Counted from the first letter of the stretch, positions 49,864 to 60,847 are shown. The stretch: 64,000 nucleotides of DNA from Zygnema cylindricum (GCA_037447655.1 JBBHKE010001433.1:62001-126000), one strand, 5' to 3'. The notes: generated by a model from the sequence alone, not told the origin. Numbers and translations are program-made.

Positions 49864-52800
49864 ATGACTACTGCTGCATCTTCTTCATCTTCAGTACCGA
49901 CACTTGTCTCAGAACAACAGGTCACGGGCCCGCCTTCACGAATTCCGGTCTTTGATGGACGTGAATATCTATATTGGGCAGATTTGGTTAAGTCTTACTT
50001 CAAGCAAGTGAAACTTATTGATGTGTTAAATGGATCATTGGCAGAATCTGATGCCAGTTTTGATCAAAAAAAATGACCAGGCTTTGCATTTAGTAAAGCT
50101 TATGATATCAAAAGAATTGCATATGACATATATTAATGTTGCAAAGGCATCAGATTTGTGGGATGCATTGAAATCTTCTTATGTTAAAGCTAGTGACCAG
50201 CATGAGATTATAACTGCTGGTCAAATCTATGAGTATAAGTACACAGGTGGTAGCATGGTGGAATACACTAATCGGTTTCGAATGTTACTGTCAGAAAATG
50301 CATGTTCTGGGGGGACTTTCTCCCCTTATCATCAGGCCATGATTCTCCTAAAGGGGCTTCCTAATGAATATAAAGGAGCCTCAGATGAAATGAAAAAATT
50401 GTCTAAACCTCTTTGGAATTTGCAAACAGCTATAGAGTTTATCTTGGCAGAAGAGGCTACTCAGACAGTTTTAGGATTTGGAAAACCAGCTGTAGCATTT
50501 ACGGCTCAGTTTCAGAGGGAAAATAGATATCAAGGGAATCAGTTTAATCCTCAGTTTGAGAAATGTGTTTATTGCTATACTGATGGTCACTCCTTCAGAG
50601 CTTGTCCTTTGTATATAAAAGCTCTTGAAACAGGTACCTTTCGGAAAGGATGGAGACACCGCGGACCTCCCATTTCCCAAAAACCTCCGAATAAAATTGT
50701 TGCATTTTCAGCGGAGGATACGGAATTGGAGAAGAAAAAGACCGAGGAAACGACACCTGATGTGATCAGTTTTCCAAAAACTGATGACAAAGAGTTCTTT
50801 GCTCTCGCCAAACTCGACATGATGGAAGGAGAAAAGGACCTCGGATGGATAATGGATTCCGGCAGCTCTTCACACATGTGTTGGAACAAGTCTTGGTTTA
50901 AGGAGATGTATTCCATTCCTTTACGTCAGATCTTTTATGCTTGTGGCTATGCTGTTGAATCAAATGCCAAAGGAAACATAGATCTCGATTGTGTGATAGA
51001 TGGAAAGGTTGTTAAGAGAACTTTGTATGATGTCTTGTATGTTCCAAAGTTCAAGAAAAATCTGTTTTCTACGTCAGTAGCTGAAAGCAAAGGCTTTGAG
51101 GTTCTCCAGAAAAATGGCAAGAAAATAGTGAGCAAGAATGGAAGAGTAGCTCTAGTAGGAACTAGAGGCCCAAACTTTTTGTACCGCATGGACCTGGCTA
51201 ATAAAATTGATTTTGCGTACTCCAGTGTCCTATGTGATAATGTTTTGTGGCATAAAAGGCTTGGTCATGTGCACCATGAGAGACTTACTAAGATGATAAA
51301 CCATAATATGATAGAGGGAGTCAAGCTTGGTCAAAAAGAGTCCCATGTTTGTGATGGTTGTGCTCTCGGAAAGCTTCACAAGCTTCCTCTACCACAAGTT
51401 TCTGATCATCGAGCCACAGATCTCCTTGGTATTATTCACTCTGATGTCTTCGGCCCTTCCAAAGTTCCCTCTCTTGGTGGCAGCCGCTTCTTTGTCACCT
51501 TTACAGACGATTACTCCCGATATAGTCGCCTATACTTCATGAAGGAGAAGGGAGAGGTCTTCACTCACTTTAAGCACTACAAAATCTGGGCGGAGAAACT
51601 TCACGGCAAATCTATTCTTGCTTTGCGAACGGATAATGGTGGAGAGTATGTATCTCATGCATTTGCTGATTTTTTGAAAGAGAATGGCATCTCTCGTGAA
51701 TTTACTGCTCCGTACACACCGGAACAAAATGGTGTTGCCGAGAGACTTAATCGGACTTTGACTGAATGTGCTCGATCTATGATGGCCGATAAAGGTGTGG
51801 ATCCAAAGTTTTGGGGGGAAGCTTTTCATTGTGCTTCTTATATCAGAAATAGAGTGGAAACCCGGGCTGTTAGGGGTAAGACACCTTATGAAGTTTGGAC
51901 AGGCAAAAAGCCAAATGTTAGTCATTTTAGAGTTTTTGGTAGCAAATGTTTTATCTTGGATAATCTTCCTAATTGGAAGCTTAGTCCAAAATCTGTACCT
52001 GGCGTCTTTTTAGGCTATGATGATGAATCTGCAGGTTATAGAGTGTATAATCCTCAGAGAGGATGTCTTCAAACAGCCAGGAATATTCAGATTAAAGAAG
52101 AAAGTCAATCTGTTGATGTTTTTAGCATGGATGCAGCTGAAAGGAAAGAGAAAATACAAGAGTATATCATTCTTGAGCAGGTACCTTTTACTCCATCCTC
52201 TTCTACTTCTTCTACCTCTCTCCCAAATGCCTCTGGGCCGTCTAATACTCCTTCTGGAGCTGCTCCTTCTGTCGATGCTCCTCCGAATACACGCCTTGTG
52301 CGGCAATCTAAGGAACCAACCGTTCCCGCGTCAGATTTTCCGGGGGGAAGAAGGCAAAGTAGCCGCCTTCGAGGCGACCGAGTTGAGAGTGCTTTTTCTG
52401 CAAGCACAGGGGAGCCGCTTACTATTCATGAAGCTTTTTCCGTTCCTGAAAAGGATCATTGGATCTCGGCTGCAAATGAAGAGATAAAGTCAATTATGGA
52501 AGCCCAAACTTGGGAACTTGTGGAGCTCCCACCGAACAGGAAAGCTATCGGTTGTAAGTGGGTCTTCAAATTAAAATTGAATCCTGATAATACAATTGAG
52601 AGATATAAAGCTAGACTGGTTGCTAAGGGATTTAGCCAAAAGGAGGGAATTGACTATGAAGAGACCTTCTCTCCTGTGGTTCGCTTTCCTACTGTTAGAG
52701 TTTTGCTATCTCTTGCCGCAATAGAAGATATGGAATTGCATCAGATGGATGTTAAGACAGCTTTCTTGCATGGTGATTTGGAGGAAGTAATTTATATGAA

Positions 52801-53989
52801 GCAGCCAGAGATGTATGCAGAAAAAGGGAAAGAAAATCTGGTCTGTAAACTGTTGAAGTCCCTTTATGGTCTGAAACAGGCTCCGAGGCAATGGAACCTG
52901 AAATTAGATGAGTTTTTAACCAATCTAGGCTTTACCAGGATCAGTTCAGATCACTCAGTCTATGTAATGCAAGGTGATGATGGAGTGATTTATGTGGCAG
53001 TTTATGTAGATGATTTGCTACTAATTAGCAAATCCATCAATGAGATTAATAAAATAAAATCAGCTTTGAATTCCCGGTTTGAAATGAAAGACTTGGGTGA
53101 GGCTAAGTATATTCTAGGAATTCAAGTAGAAAGAGACAGGAAACAGAAAATTATTTATTTAACTCAAAAGGAAGCAATCAAGAACATGTTAGAAAAGTTT
53201 GGCATGTCGGACGCAAAGGGGAGTGCCACTCCTATGGAATTCAGGCAGAAATTGGAAGGCACGGAAACGGATGGTGGTGTTTTGGTTGATGGTTTCTTAG
53301 ATTCAGGGGAGGCAGATTCTATGTCCTCCATTCCTTACAGGCAAATTGTCGGAAGCCTCATTTATTTCATGAATTGTACTCGTCCCGACATCGCAGCAGC
53401 GGTTGGAGCCTTAAGCCGAAGCCTTCAAAATCCAAGGAAATCAGACTATGAGGCAGCAAAGAGAGTTCTTCGTTATCTTGCAGGAACTCAAAATCTTAGA
53501 CTCTCTCTCGGTGGAGAGGAAGTCAAAATTCATACATGGAGCGATGCGAGCTACGGAGATATGCCGAGCCGACGCTCCACCACCGGATACATTTTGAAGA
53601 TCGGAAGTGGAACTTGCTGCTGGAGCAGCAAACTTCAGAAGGTAACGGCTCAGTCTACCATGGAGGCTGAGTACATGGCTGCTAGCTCGGCAGTTAAAGA
53701 GTTACTTTGGGTAAAGTCTCTTCTCCAAGAGCTTCTCTTTATGCAATCTGGACCACAGATAGTGTGGTGTGATAATCAGGCAGCAATCGCTATTGCATCT
53801 AATCCCAGTCATCACTTTAAGAGTAAGCACATTGATATCAAGCTACACTTTGTAAGAGAAAAGGTGATGGGAAAAGTCTTGAAGTTGAGTTATTTACCGG
53901 ATGAGCAAATGGTGGCTGATATGATGACGAAACCCTTACCTGCTCCCAAATTGAAGTTTTGTAGAGAGGCATGTGGACTGAGTGACTAG
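49864..53989 (+). CDS. gag-pol: E gag-pol polyprotein, one frameshift
   Basis: ATG 49864 is in the LTR; residues 1-18 are Thr/Ser/Ala-rich, then Q-V-T-G comes from the PBS. The first frame stops at 50076, 71 codons in, because 50066-50073 is A8. Without the extra base the frame would continue into the 1,319-codon frame ending at 53989 (total about 1,375). Numbered in that frame (start 50030): zinc knuckle CVYCYTDGHSFRAC 179-192; protease D-S-G 276-278; integrase zinc site HKRLGH...CDGC 408-444; catalytic Asp 472 and 535 with Glu 571 (D-D-35-E); LGYDDE region 661-666; S/P-rich linker 720-775; RT with YVDDL 992-996; RNase H with SDASYGD, TMEAEY, CDNQAA and VADMMTK. The extra A may be a real mutation, a sequencing error in a homopolymer, or a slippage site. 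Length and order are those of an autonomous Ty1/copia element. Confidence 0.9.
49920..49934 (+). promoter_or_regulatory. PBS of element E
   Basis: GGTCACGGGCCCGCC directly after the LTR. It has two T-to-C changes compared with the common site, plus an A-to-G that still pairs as G-U. Confidence 0.7.
50066..50073 (+). other. A8 run that breaks the E reading frame
   Basis: Eight A residues where F has CAGAAAAAT in a GAT CA- context; one base more than the frame allows. It separates the 71-codon Gag start from the rest. Confidence 0.85.
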
Positions 53990-53999
53990 CAGAGTCTAA

Positions 54000-54012
54000 A
54001 GCTTTAGGGGAG
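54000..54012 (+). promoter_or_regulatory. polypurine tract of element E
   Basis: AGCTTTAGGGGAG directly before the 3' LTR, 11 bp after the pol stop. Confidence 0.85.
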
Positions 54013-54752
54013 TGTTGTTTTTAGAAAGCTTTAGTCCTCTTTATGCCTCAGCTGTGAGAGAGAGAGCTGTTCAGGACTTAAGCTATTTTTGGTTGAGTTC
54101 GGTTCAGTACTTACCGAAATTAGTGTGACAGTGAAGTTGGGAGTTCACGGTTCATTCACACTTGGGACACGTGTCGTCACTTGGGAGAATGCGTGAATAT
54201 GTCCTCCGTGGACGTACGGAAATTCGGCAGGACCACTGGACTTCGTGAAGTCAATTCTACGGTGCCAAATCCTCTAATCGGACCGCTGACAGCCGCCGCC
54301 AACAAATAGTGACGAGGCGTGACTAGATCATTATCACTTTACGTTGTCTGAACTTCGGTGTAAATATTTGTGATAGAATGTTAGATGTACGGCTGGAATG
54401 CCTCCGTACATCTTAGTGTAGTTTCGGTGTATAAAAGTAGGACTTAGTGAATTTGATTTTTAGGAACAAATGATATGAAAACTGTACACTCAGTTTTATG
54501 TAATTTCATTTCTACATATCTCACAGATTTGTGAGCGGAATTGATTGAAATTTTGTGTGTGTGTTCCTTTTTATGTTATCTACATTGTGGCAAATTTTCA
54601 GGACGTTTGCAGCGTTTTTCTGAAAGTTATAGTCTGTCAAAGTTGCTGTTCAGCCATCGGTATTTGTGGAAGCTTCCTCTCTTGATTTGTTCTACGATGA
54701 CTACTGCTGCATCTTCTTCATCTTCAGTACCAACACTTGTCTCAGAACAACA
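54013..54752 (+). repeat. 3' LTR of element E
   Basis: Same ends as the 5' LTR. Differences seen at about 54292, 54410 and 54732. Followed by AGAAT. Confidence 0.95.
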
Positions 54753-54757
54753 AGAAT
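54753..54757. repeat. target-site duplication of element E, right
   Basis: AGAAT, identical to 49175-49179. Confidence 0.93.
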
Positions 54758-55735
54758 TTGCCTCCCTTGACTCCAAATAGTCATCAATCACAACTCCACC
54801 ATGTGATTCCTTCCCCTCTATTTTCTGTTTAAACTCCATAGGGGTATCACTCCCTTTAGCCTTTGACCTGCTGAATCTCTCAAGCATGTTCCCAATGGCT
54901 TCCTTCTGTGTCAAATAAATTAGTCTTTGGTTTTTATCCTTTTTTGTTTGTATTCCCAAAATATACTTAGCCTCCCCCAAATCCTTAATTTTGAACCGAG
55001 AGTTCATAGTTGTTTTTATTTTGTTAATTTCATTAATGGATTTGCTTAGCAAAAGCTAATCATCAATTTCAAAATTGATATATTAAAATTCGTCTTCCTT
55101 TTCCGTTACATAAACTGAATGATCTAAATTGATTCTAGTAAAGCCAAGATTTGTCAAAAATTTATCTAGTTTCAGGTTCCACTTCCGTGGAGCATGATTC
55201 AGACCATAAAGGGACTTATACAGTTTATAGACCAAATTTTCTTTCTGTTATTTTGCATACCCCTCTGGCTGCTCCATATAAATACCTTCCTCTAAATCTC
55301 CATGCAAGAAAGCGGTCTTCAAATCCATTTGATGTAATTTTATATCATTTATTTATGTTAGAGAAAAGAGAATCTTAACAAAAGGAAATCGAACTATAGG
55401 TGAAAAAGTCTCTTCATAATCACTGCTGTCTTTCTGGCTTTACCCCTTAGGAACAAGCTTGGCTTTATAGCTCTCAATGGTATTATACGTATTCAGTTTT
55501 AACTTGAATACACACTTACAACCAATTAATTTCCGATCTGGTGGAAGTTCCACAAGCTCCCATGTTTGAGCCTCCATAATTGACTTTATCTCGTCATTTG
55601 CCGCAACAATCCACATAACTTTTTCTGGAACGGAAAAGGCTTATTGAATGGTAACACGCTCTCCTGTGTTTGCAGAATAAGCATGGTCCAGTCGGTTACC
55701 TCTCAACCAATTGTTTTGTCTTTTTCCCCCCGGAA
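54758..55735 (-). pseudogene. M reverse transcriptase, broken
   Basis: Minus strand: PPDRKLIGCKCVFKLKLN-like start near 55540, SYKAKLVPKG, YEETFSPIVR-like, [30 protein letters not shown] and LYKSLYGLNHAPRKWNLKLD near 55190. The YVDD region is lost to stops, then LLSKSINEINKIKTTMNSRFKIKDLGEAKYILGIQ (54,920-55,052 in two overlapping pieces). Many stops. Confidence 0.75.
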
Positions 55736-56220
55736 AATAAAAAGCGAAAACTGTTGGTCACAGGCGTTGTCTCGAAAGAGGAGGAGGAGGAGGAGGAGGA
55801 GGAGGAGGAGGAGGCGAAAGAGGTGAAGGAGGTACAGTTGCATCTGCAACTGTAGGAGGATCTCATTGCCTAAAACCATGTGGCAAGATCTTGTTGCCTA
55901 AAACCATGTGGCAGCCCACATGTAGAGGAAGGAACCGCCGATTGCTTGAAAGGAATCTGCTCAAAGATGACGTATTTCTGTATTTTTTTTGTCTTTTCTA
56001 CCTCATTCATGCTAAAAACATTGACAAATTGACTTTTTTCCTTTATCTTATCATTTCTAGCAACCTGAATTGTATTTTTTAGAGGATTATACACTCTATA
56101 TCCTACAGATTCATCATCATAGCCCAATAATATCCAAGGTATAGATTTCAGACTTATTTTCCAATTTGGAAGATTATCCAACATAAAACACTTTCTTCCA
56201 AAGACTCTAAAGTGACTGAC
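55736..56220 (-). pseudogene. M integrase tail and linker
   Basis: Minus strand: NVSHFRVFGRKCFMLDNLPNWK, LLGYDDESVGYRVYNP, then FSMNEVEKTKKIQKYVIFEQIPF and a linker that contains a (GAG)n microsatellite (55779-55814) and a short direct repeat of CCTAAAACCATGTGGCA at about 55869 and 55899. Fused in frame at 56221 to a second RT piece. Confidence 0.75.
55779..55814. repeat. (GAG)n microsatellite
   Basis: About twelve GAG/GGA triplets inside the M linker. They read as Ser/Pro-type codons on the coding strand. Confidence 0.9.
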
Positions 56221-56772
56221 ATTCAATATGTAGTTAGCCTCCCCTAAATCTTTCATTTTAAACCGGGAATTCAAAGTTTTTTTTTTTCGTTGAAATCATT
56301 AATAAGTTTGCTCAGAAACACCAAATCATCCACATAAACTACAATATATATTACTCCATCTTCCCTTTCTACTACATAAAGTGAATGATCTGAACTTATT
56401 CTAGTAAAACCAAGATTAGTCATAAATTCATCTAGTTTTAGGCTCCATTGTCGTGGAGCCTGCTTCAAACCACAAAGGGATTTGAACCGTTTACAAACAA
56501 GATTTTATTATCATTTTCTGCATACCCTTCTAGCTGCTTGATATATATAAATTCCTCTAAATCACCTTGGAAGAAAGTTGTTTTTACATCCATTTGATGT
56601 AGTTCCATATGCTTTATTGTTGCTAGAGATAAAAGAATTCTAATAATAGGAAAACGAACTATAAGTGAGAAAGTCTCCTTATAATCAATACCCTATTTCT
56701 GGCTATAACCTTTAGCAACAAGTCTAACGTTATATCTCTCAATGGTATTACCAGGATTCAGTTTTAACTTAA
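56221..56772 (-). pseudogene. second RT piece in M
   Basis: Minus strand: VKLNPGNTIERYNVRLVAKG at the right, then YKETFSLIVR, HQMDVKTTFFQGDLEEFIYIKQLEGYAEN, and APRQWSLKLDEFMTNLGFTRISSDHSLYV. VYVDDLVFLSK and NSRFKMKDLGEANYIL follow, where it joins integrase sequence (NVSHFRVFG) in frame. RT therefore precedes integrase here, the reverse of copia order. A T-run insertion near 56278 breaks the frame. Confidence 0.75.
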
Positions 56773-56776
56773 CAAA

Positions 56777-57276
56777 TCTAATTTTTCCTTGATGTTAATT
56801 ACGCTTCTTGTGAATTAGCGTTAACGATTATGACGCACGCATTTCTTGAATAGTGTCGTGTACGGAAAGAGTTTATTCGTACAGCAATGTACTTCGTCAC
56901 GGAAATCGTACGTAAATTATAGTTAACTTATGTTGGTTGCATACATAACTGCGCTTAGAATAAACGGTTTTGTACTCGTACCTATTTTAGTGTATAAGTA
57001 TGAACGGCGTATTAATTATTAACCCGGAAACCCAAATTAGAATTATGGATTAATTTTAGTAAAAGAAAGCAACGTTGTACGGATTGTCAGATTTTGTGCT
57101 TCTACCTATTTTACTGTATATGTAATTACGGCAGATCCGGTGTACCTAAATCAACGTTATGGATCAATTACAATTAAACTATTTTTTTGAAATTTTACAA
57201 AACCCAAATTAGCATGAATAACACTAATTAATTAGTGACACTAATAATTTCTAAACACTAATAACGATTCACAGTG
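56777..57276. mobile_element. candidate MITE P2, left end lost
   Basis: Homologous to P1. Ends CGATTCACAGTG then TA (57277-57278). The site fits an insertion at the TA of TTCACTATTGAACG known from the other M LTRs. No left inverted repeat remains. A ~120-bp segment (TTTTGT.CTC/TTCTACCTATTTTA to AATTATGGAT) occurs twice in it (about 56970 and 57095). No coding capacity. Confidence 0.55.
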
Positions 57277-57794
57277 TATTGAACGTACGGAGGAATGTCA
57301 GCCGTACACTGATTAACCTAACACACCTAATACTGTGAGTATACCTGAATAAGAATCAAATATGTCATACAAAAGATTCTACACTAATCTGCGAAGCATA
57401 ATAAAACAAAATTTCACTGTACCAGATATTTACAACTTTGTAGGATTCTGAATGCCGCGTCAGTTGATAATGTATGTGGTCCACTCTGACCAACATTTGT
57501 CGACGGTCTCCGTACGCCGTCCGCATATTCATGCGACATCGTAGATGAACCTCTATGTGTCACGTCGGTCCTCAAGTGTATCCGTACACCAACAGACGGA
57601 TATTCTGGAATGAAAACCTCCCTTGTTCCAACGTGTCCCGTGAGTGTATAAATAGGTGTACTCTCTACCGAGCTACTATAACATTAATTTTGGTTCATAT
57701 TAAACAAGACTTACAACCAAAAATATGTCAAGACTTGAAACTCTCTCTCTCTCACACCCGAGGCAAAGAGAGGACTAAAGCTTTCAAAACAACA
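57277..57794 (-). repeat. 5' LTR of element M, first part
   Basis: On the minus strand it starts TGTTGTTTTGAAAGC at 57794 and runs to the hairpin (57284-57307), where MITE P2 interrupts. Nothing of its 3' part, PBS or Gag start remains to the left. Confidence 0.75.
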
Positions 57795-57795
57795 C

Positions 57796-58426
57796 CTTCT
57801 CCCTCTCCTTTTCGGTTGGTCTCTCCCTTTCTCTCTCCCTCCCCCTCTCCCCTTGCTTCTTTATCTTGATCTGAGTTTCTCTCCTTTCTCCCTCTCCCAC
57901 TCCCTCACAATCTGCCACTCCTCCCTCTTCCTCTCAGTCCTTTTCTCCATTCCCTCTCTCTCCCAGTTTGCCTCCCTCACTCCATGTCCATCTCCTTCTC
58001 CCTCTCCCTCTCTCCTTGCCTCTCCCTCTCTTTTTCCCTCTTTCCCTCATCTACAATGTGTGGCTCCCTCTCCCTCTCCCTCTCCCTCTCCCTCTCCCTC
58101 TCCCTCTCCCTCTACCGTTTCCTCTCTCCCTCAATCTCACCTCCCCTTCTCCCTCCCCTTTTCGGTTGGCCTCTCCTTCTCCCTCTCCCTCTCCCTCTCC
58201 CTCTCTTCCCCTTTCCCTCTCCCTCTGTCCTTGCCTCTCCCCCTCTTTTACTCTCCCCCTCCCTTTCACTCTGGCTCTCCCTCTCCCTCTCCCTCTCCCT
58301 CTATCGTTCCATCTCTCTCTCGATCTGCCTCCCCTTCCCCCTCTCCCTCTCTCGTTCCCTCTCTCTCTCTATCTGCCTCCCCTTCCCCCTCCCATCTTCG
58401 CTTGTCCTCTCCATCTCCCCCCCCCT

Positions 58427-58500
<74 letters not shown>

Positions 58501-59130
58501 TCTCCCTATTGACCTGCCTCTCTGTCCCTTCTCCCTCTCATTCTCCTCCTCAATCTGCCAGACCTTCTTCCTTTTCCTCTCAATCCTTTTCTCCCATTCC
58601 CTCTCTCTCCCGGTTTGTCACCCCCACTCCCCCTCTATCTCTCTCACCCTCTTCCTCTATCTACTCTCCCTCTCATTTTTCCTCTCCCTCTTCCCCTACT
58701 TCTCCCTCTATCGTTTCCTCTCCCCCTCAACCTGCCTCCCTTTCTCCCTCTCTTTTTCATTTTTCTCTCCCTCTCCTCTCCCTCTCTCCCTCCCTCTCCC
58801 CTCCCTCTCAGTCTGCCTGCCATCTTTCTTCTCACTCTCCCTCTTCCTCTCCATTTCCTGTTTCCTCTCCCGTTTTCTCTCCCCCTCAATCTGCCTTCAC
58901 TTCTCCCTCTCTTTTCCGGTTGGCCTCTCCCTCTCTCTCTCCATCTCCCTCTCCCTTTCAGTTTGGCGCTCCCTCTCCTTCTCCATCTCCCTCTCTATCT
59001 CCCTGTCCATCTCCCTCTCCATGTCCTTCTTCCTCTCTCCCCTCTCTTCCTTTCCCTCTCCCTCCTCTTTTCCCGCCGCGTCTCCTTCTTCCTCCCTTTC
59101 TTTCTCTCTCTCAATCTTTCCCCGTTTTTT
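57796..59130. repeat. long pyrimidine-rich low-complexity DNA
   Basis: About 1.3 kb made mostly of CCCTCT, CTCCCT and (CT)n words on the plus strand, with a pure (CT) run at about 58430-58498. All three plus frames and their complements look open because the words lack stop codons. The Ser/Pro/Leu-rich frames of up to 411 codons are not genes. It abuts the LTR start of element M. Confidence 0.9.
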
Positions 59131-59525
59131 TTGTCACTCATTAGACTGTCGAGCTGAAATTTTGTGTTTCTGTTGCCCAACCCTTATCACCCTCTCTCTA
59201 TAGAGGATGAAGAAATGTGGTTTGAAGATAAAAAAATTGAATCTGAAATAGAGGAGTTTGAGGGAGACATTTTAGACCAAAAAAAGAAGAGGAAAAGAGG
59301 AAGGAAATTATGGACATTGTGAAGGTGGGAAAAAAAAAACGGAGGAAGGAGGATGGAAAATTTGAAGAAGAGAAGGAGAAGAACAGGGAAGAGTTTGATG
59401 AGCATACATCATCTGATGAAGAAGGAGGATTTGACAAATAAATGAGTTTTTTTTGGCGGAGGTTAAGAAACTCCGAAGTCTTTGTACGTCAAACTTCTCT
59501 CTCTCACTCTAGCGTTTTCATTTTC
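59131..59525. other. purine-rich flank, no gene supported
   Basis: 59200-59440 codes for a strongly acidic then basic string in one plus frame (EDEEMWFEDKKIESEIEEFE, DQKKKRKRGRK), but stops follow and no family is recognised. Confidence 0.4.
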
Positions 59526-59528
59526 CCT

Positions 59529-59594
<66 letters not shown>

Positions 59595-59623
59595 CCTCCC
59601 TCTCTCCCTCCCTCCCTCCCCTC
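59526..59623. repeat. (CT)n then (CCCT)n microsatellite
   Basis: A run of CT repeats followed by CCCTC repeats. Confidence 0.9.
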
Positions 59624-60149
59624 CTTTCGTGTATTTGCATGTAAGTTTCCTTTGAGTTTTCTCTCTAACGACATTTCTCTTTTTTCTTTTTTTTTGTTTT
59701 TTTCCGACAAAGGATTCCATCTTATAAGAAGTGAAACTCGAGATGAGTTGATGGATCACCTCAATGGCATTGTGCTTAGGACTTTTTGTTGGTTTCGCGA
59801 ATTAGGACGAAGAGAAAGATTACGATAAGGTCAAAAGGGATTGATTTTTCAAATAATATGTTTTTTATGTTGGTTCAATGTAGGTATAATTGTGGTGAAT
59901 CATGGATAAGCGATTTTTTTCTTTCGGCGTAAAACAAATCAAATGGGAGGGAGAGGAGAAAGGACACATTGAGAGAGGAAAGGCATGTTGAACATAATCA
60001 AAGCACAAAGATACTCAGCCAACACACATATTTTGCCAATCACATACTCTTTCATCCTATTTGGAGCAAGTACAATTTTTTTTAACAAAGGCACAAAAGT
60101 CTTAAACTTTATCCCAAAAAGGTATTGCATCGTCTCATCACTACCACCA
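59624..60149. other. no gene recognised
   Basis: Short frames on both strands (for example ETRDELMDHLNGIVLRTFCWF near 59740) have no visible family features. Confidence 0.4.
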
Positions 60150-60378
60150 TTTGGCAATGAGACCTGGTCGTCCCTAAAGAGTGGAGCTGAACTTTTACCA
60201 TTTAGCGAAGACACAATGTCGTCGCTGAATGGAGAGTATGACCTTTCACAGTTCAACGACGAGACAACCTCGTCGCTGAAATGCTAAACTGAACTTGTAA
60301 CATTCAGCGACGAGACTGTCTCGTAGCTGAAGTGGAGCTGAACTTTTACCATTCAGCGACAAGACAGTCTCGTCGCTG
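60150..60378. repeat. array of five short palindromes, ~50-bp spacing
   Basis: Imperfect inverted repeats with arms like CAGCGACGAGAC / GTCTCGTCGCTG at about 60150-60176, 60201-60228, 60252-60279, 60303-60329 and 60352-60378. They are separated by similar spacers (GGAGCTGAACTTTTACCA). The regular spacing and dyad form are unlike the LTR material. Possible subterminal repeats of the nearby DNA transposon. Confidence 0.75.
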
Positions 60379-60847
60379 GACTAAGCCAACGTTGAAGCAG
60401 ACTCGCCGATGAGTGTGGAATAAGCAAGCAGAGTGCATGATAGTAAAATATTGAGGATTAATTACGGATACTCAAAACACATCTACAACATTGTGAAAAT
60501 TAAATGTCAGTCAACATTTTGCGCATACAACTTTCTCAATACCACATCATAATGAAAAAGAAAAAAAGTTACGATAATATTGAATATGTATACAAATACA
60601 ATCTACATGACAAACTAACGTTTATGAAATCTACGATTACAAACTAGAAACACAAAACTAAAAAAAAAAAAAAAAAAAAATCTAAACTAGTATTAAAAAC
60701 TACTGCGAACCCCCATTCCCCATTTGACTAAGGAAATCATAGCAATAAAATGGGACTATGCAGTAGGATGTGGCACCTCGTTGCCCCCGAAATAATTCGC
60801 CATTTCATGATGATGCATTGCAATTGTGGAGTGAGCATTCTCTCCTC
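60379..60847. other. no gene seen
   Basis: AT-rich DNA with an A20 run at about 60661-60680. Confidence 0.45.

Larger units (their letters stand above)
49180..49919 (+). repeat. 5' LTR of element E
   Basis: Starts TGTTGTTTTTAG and ends CTCAGAACAACA. G-box at 49335-49340, hairpin 49554-49576, TATA box 49597-49604, Gag start 49864. Confidence 0.95.
49180..54752 (+). mobile_element. copia-type LTR retrotransposon E, young and almost intact
   Basis: 5,573 bp with two 740-bp LTRs (49180-49919, 54013-54752) that differ, by eye, at only three positions. Perfect AGAAT duplication, PBS, PPT, TATA box and a polyprotein with every catalytic motif in place. The one defect is an extra A in the run 50066-50073. 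It lies in the pol gene of element M. This is the best candidate in the window for recent or current activity. Confidence 0.96.
47622..57794 (-). mobile_element. copia-type element M, rearranged, split by element E
   Basis: Minus-strand element of the E/F clade. 3' LTR 47622-48482, RNase H 48530-49174, then element E, RT 54758-55735, linker and integrase tail 55736-56220, a second RT piece 56221-56772, MITE P2 56777-57276, and the first ~518 bp of the 5' LTR (57277-57794). Gag, protease and most of integrase are gone. The reading frame runs cleanly across the E insertion (REANS / LSSIPY), showing E entered coding DNA of M. Confidence 0.8.

Noticed and set aside
57853-59203. Very long Ser/Pro/Leu-rich reading frames (up to 411 codons) in several frames
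   Set aside because: They arise from CT-rich repeats lacking stop codons; all plus frames are open at once and no domain is visible.
59442-59828. 128-codon frame across the (CT)n run
   Set aside because: Mostly microsatellite-derived residues; the ends show no domain.
60150-60378. CRISPR-like array
   Set aside because: The units are palindromes with similar, non-unique spacers in eukaryotic repeat DNA.
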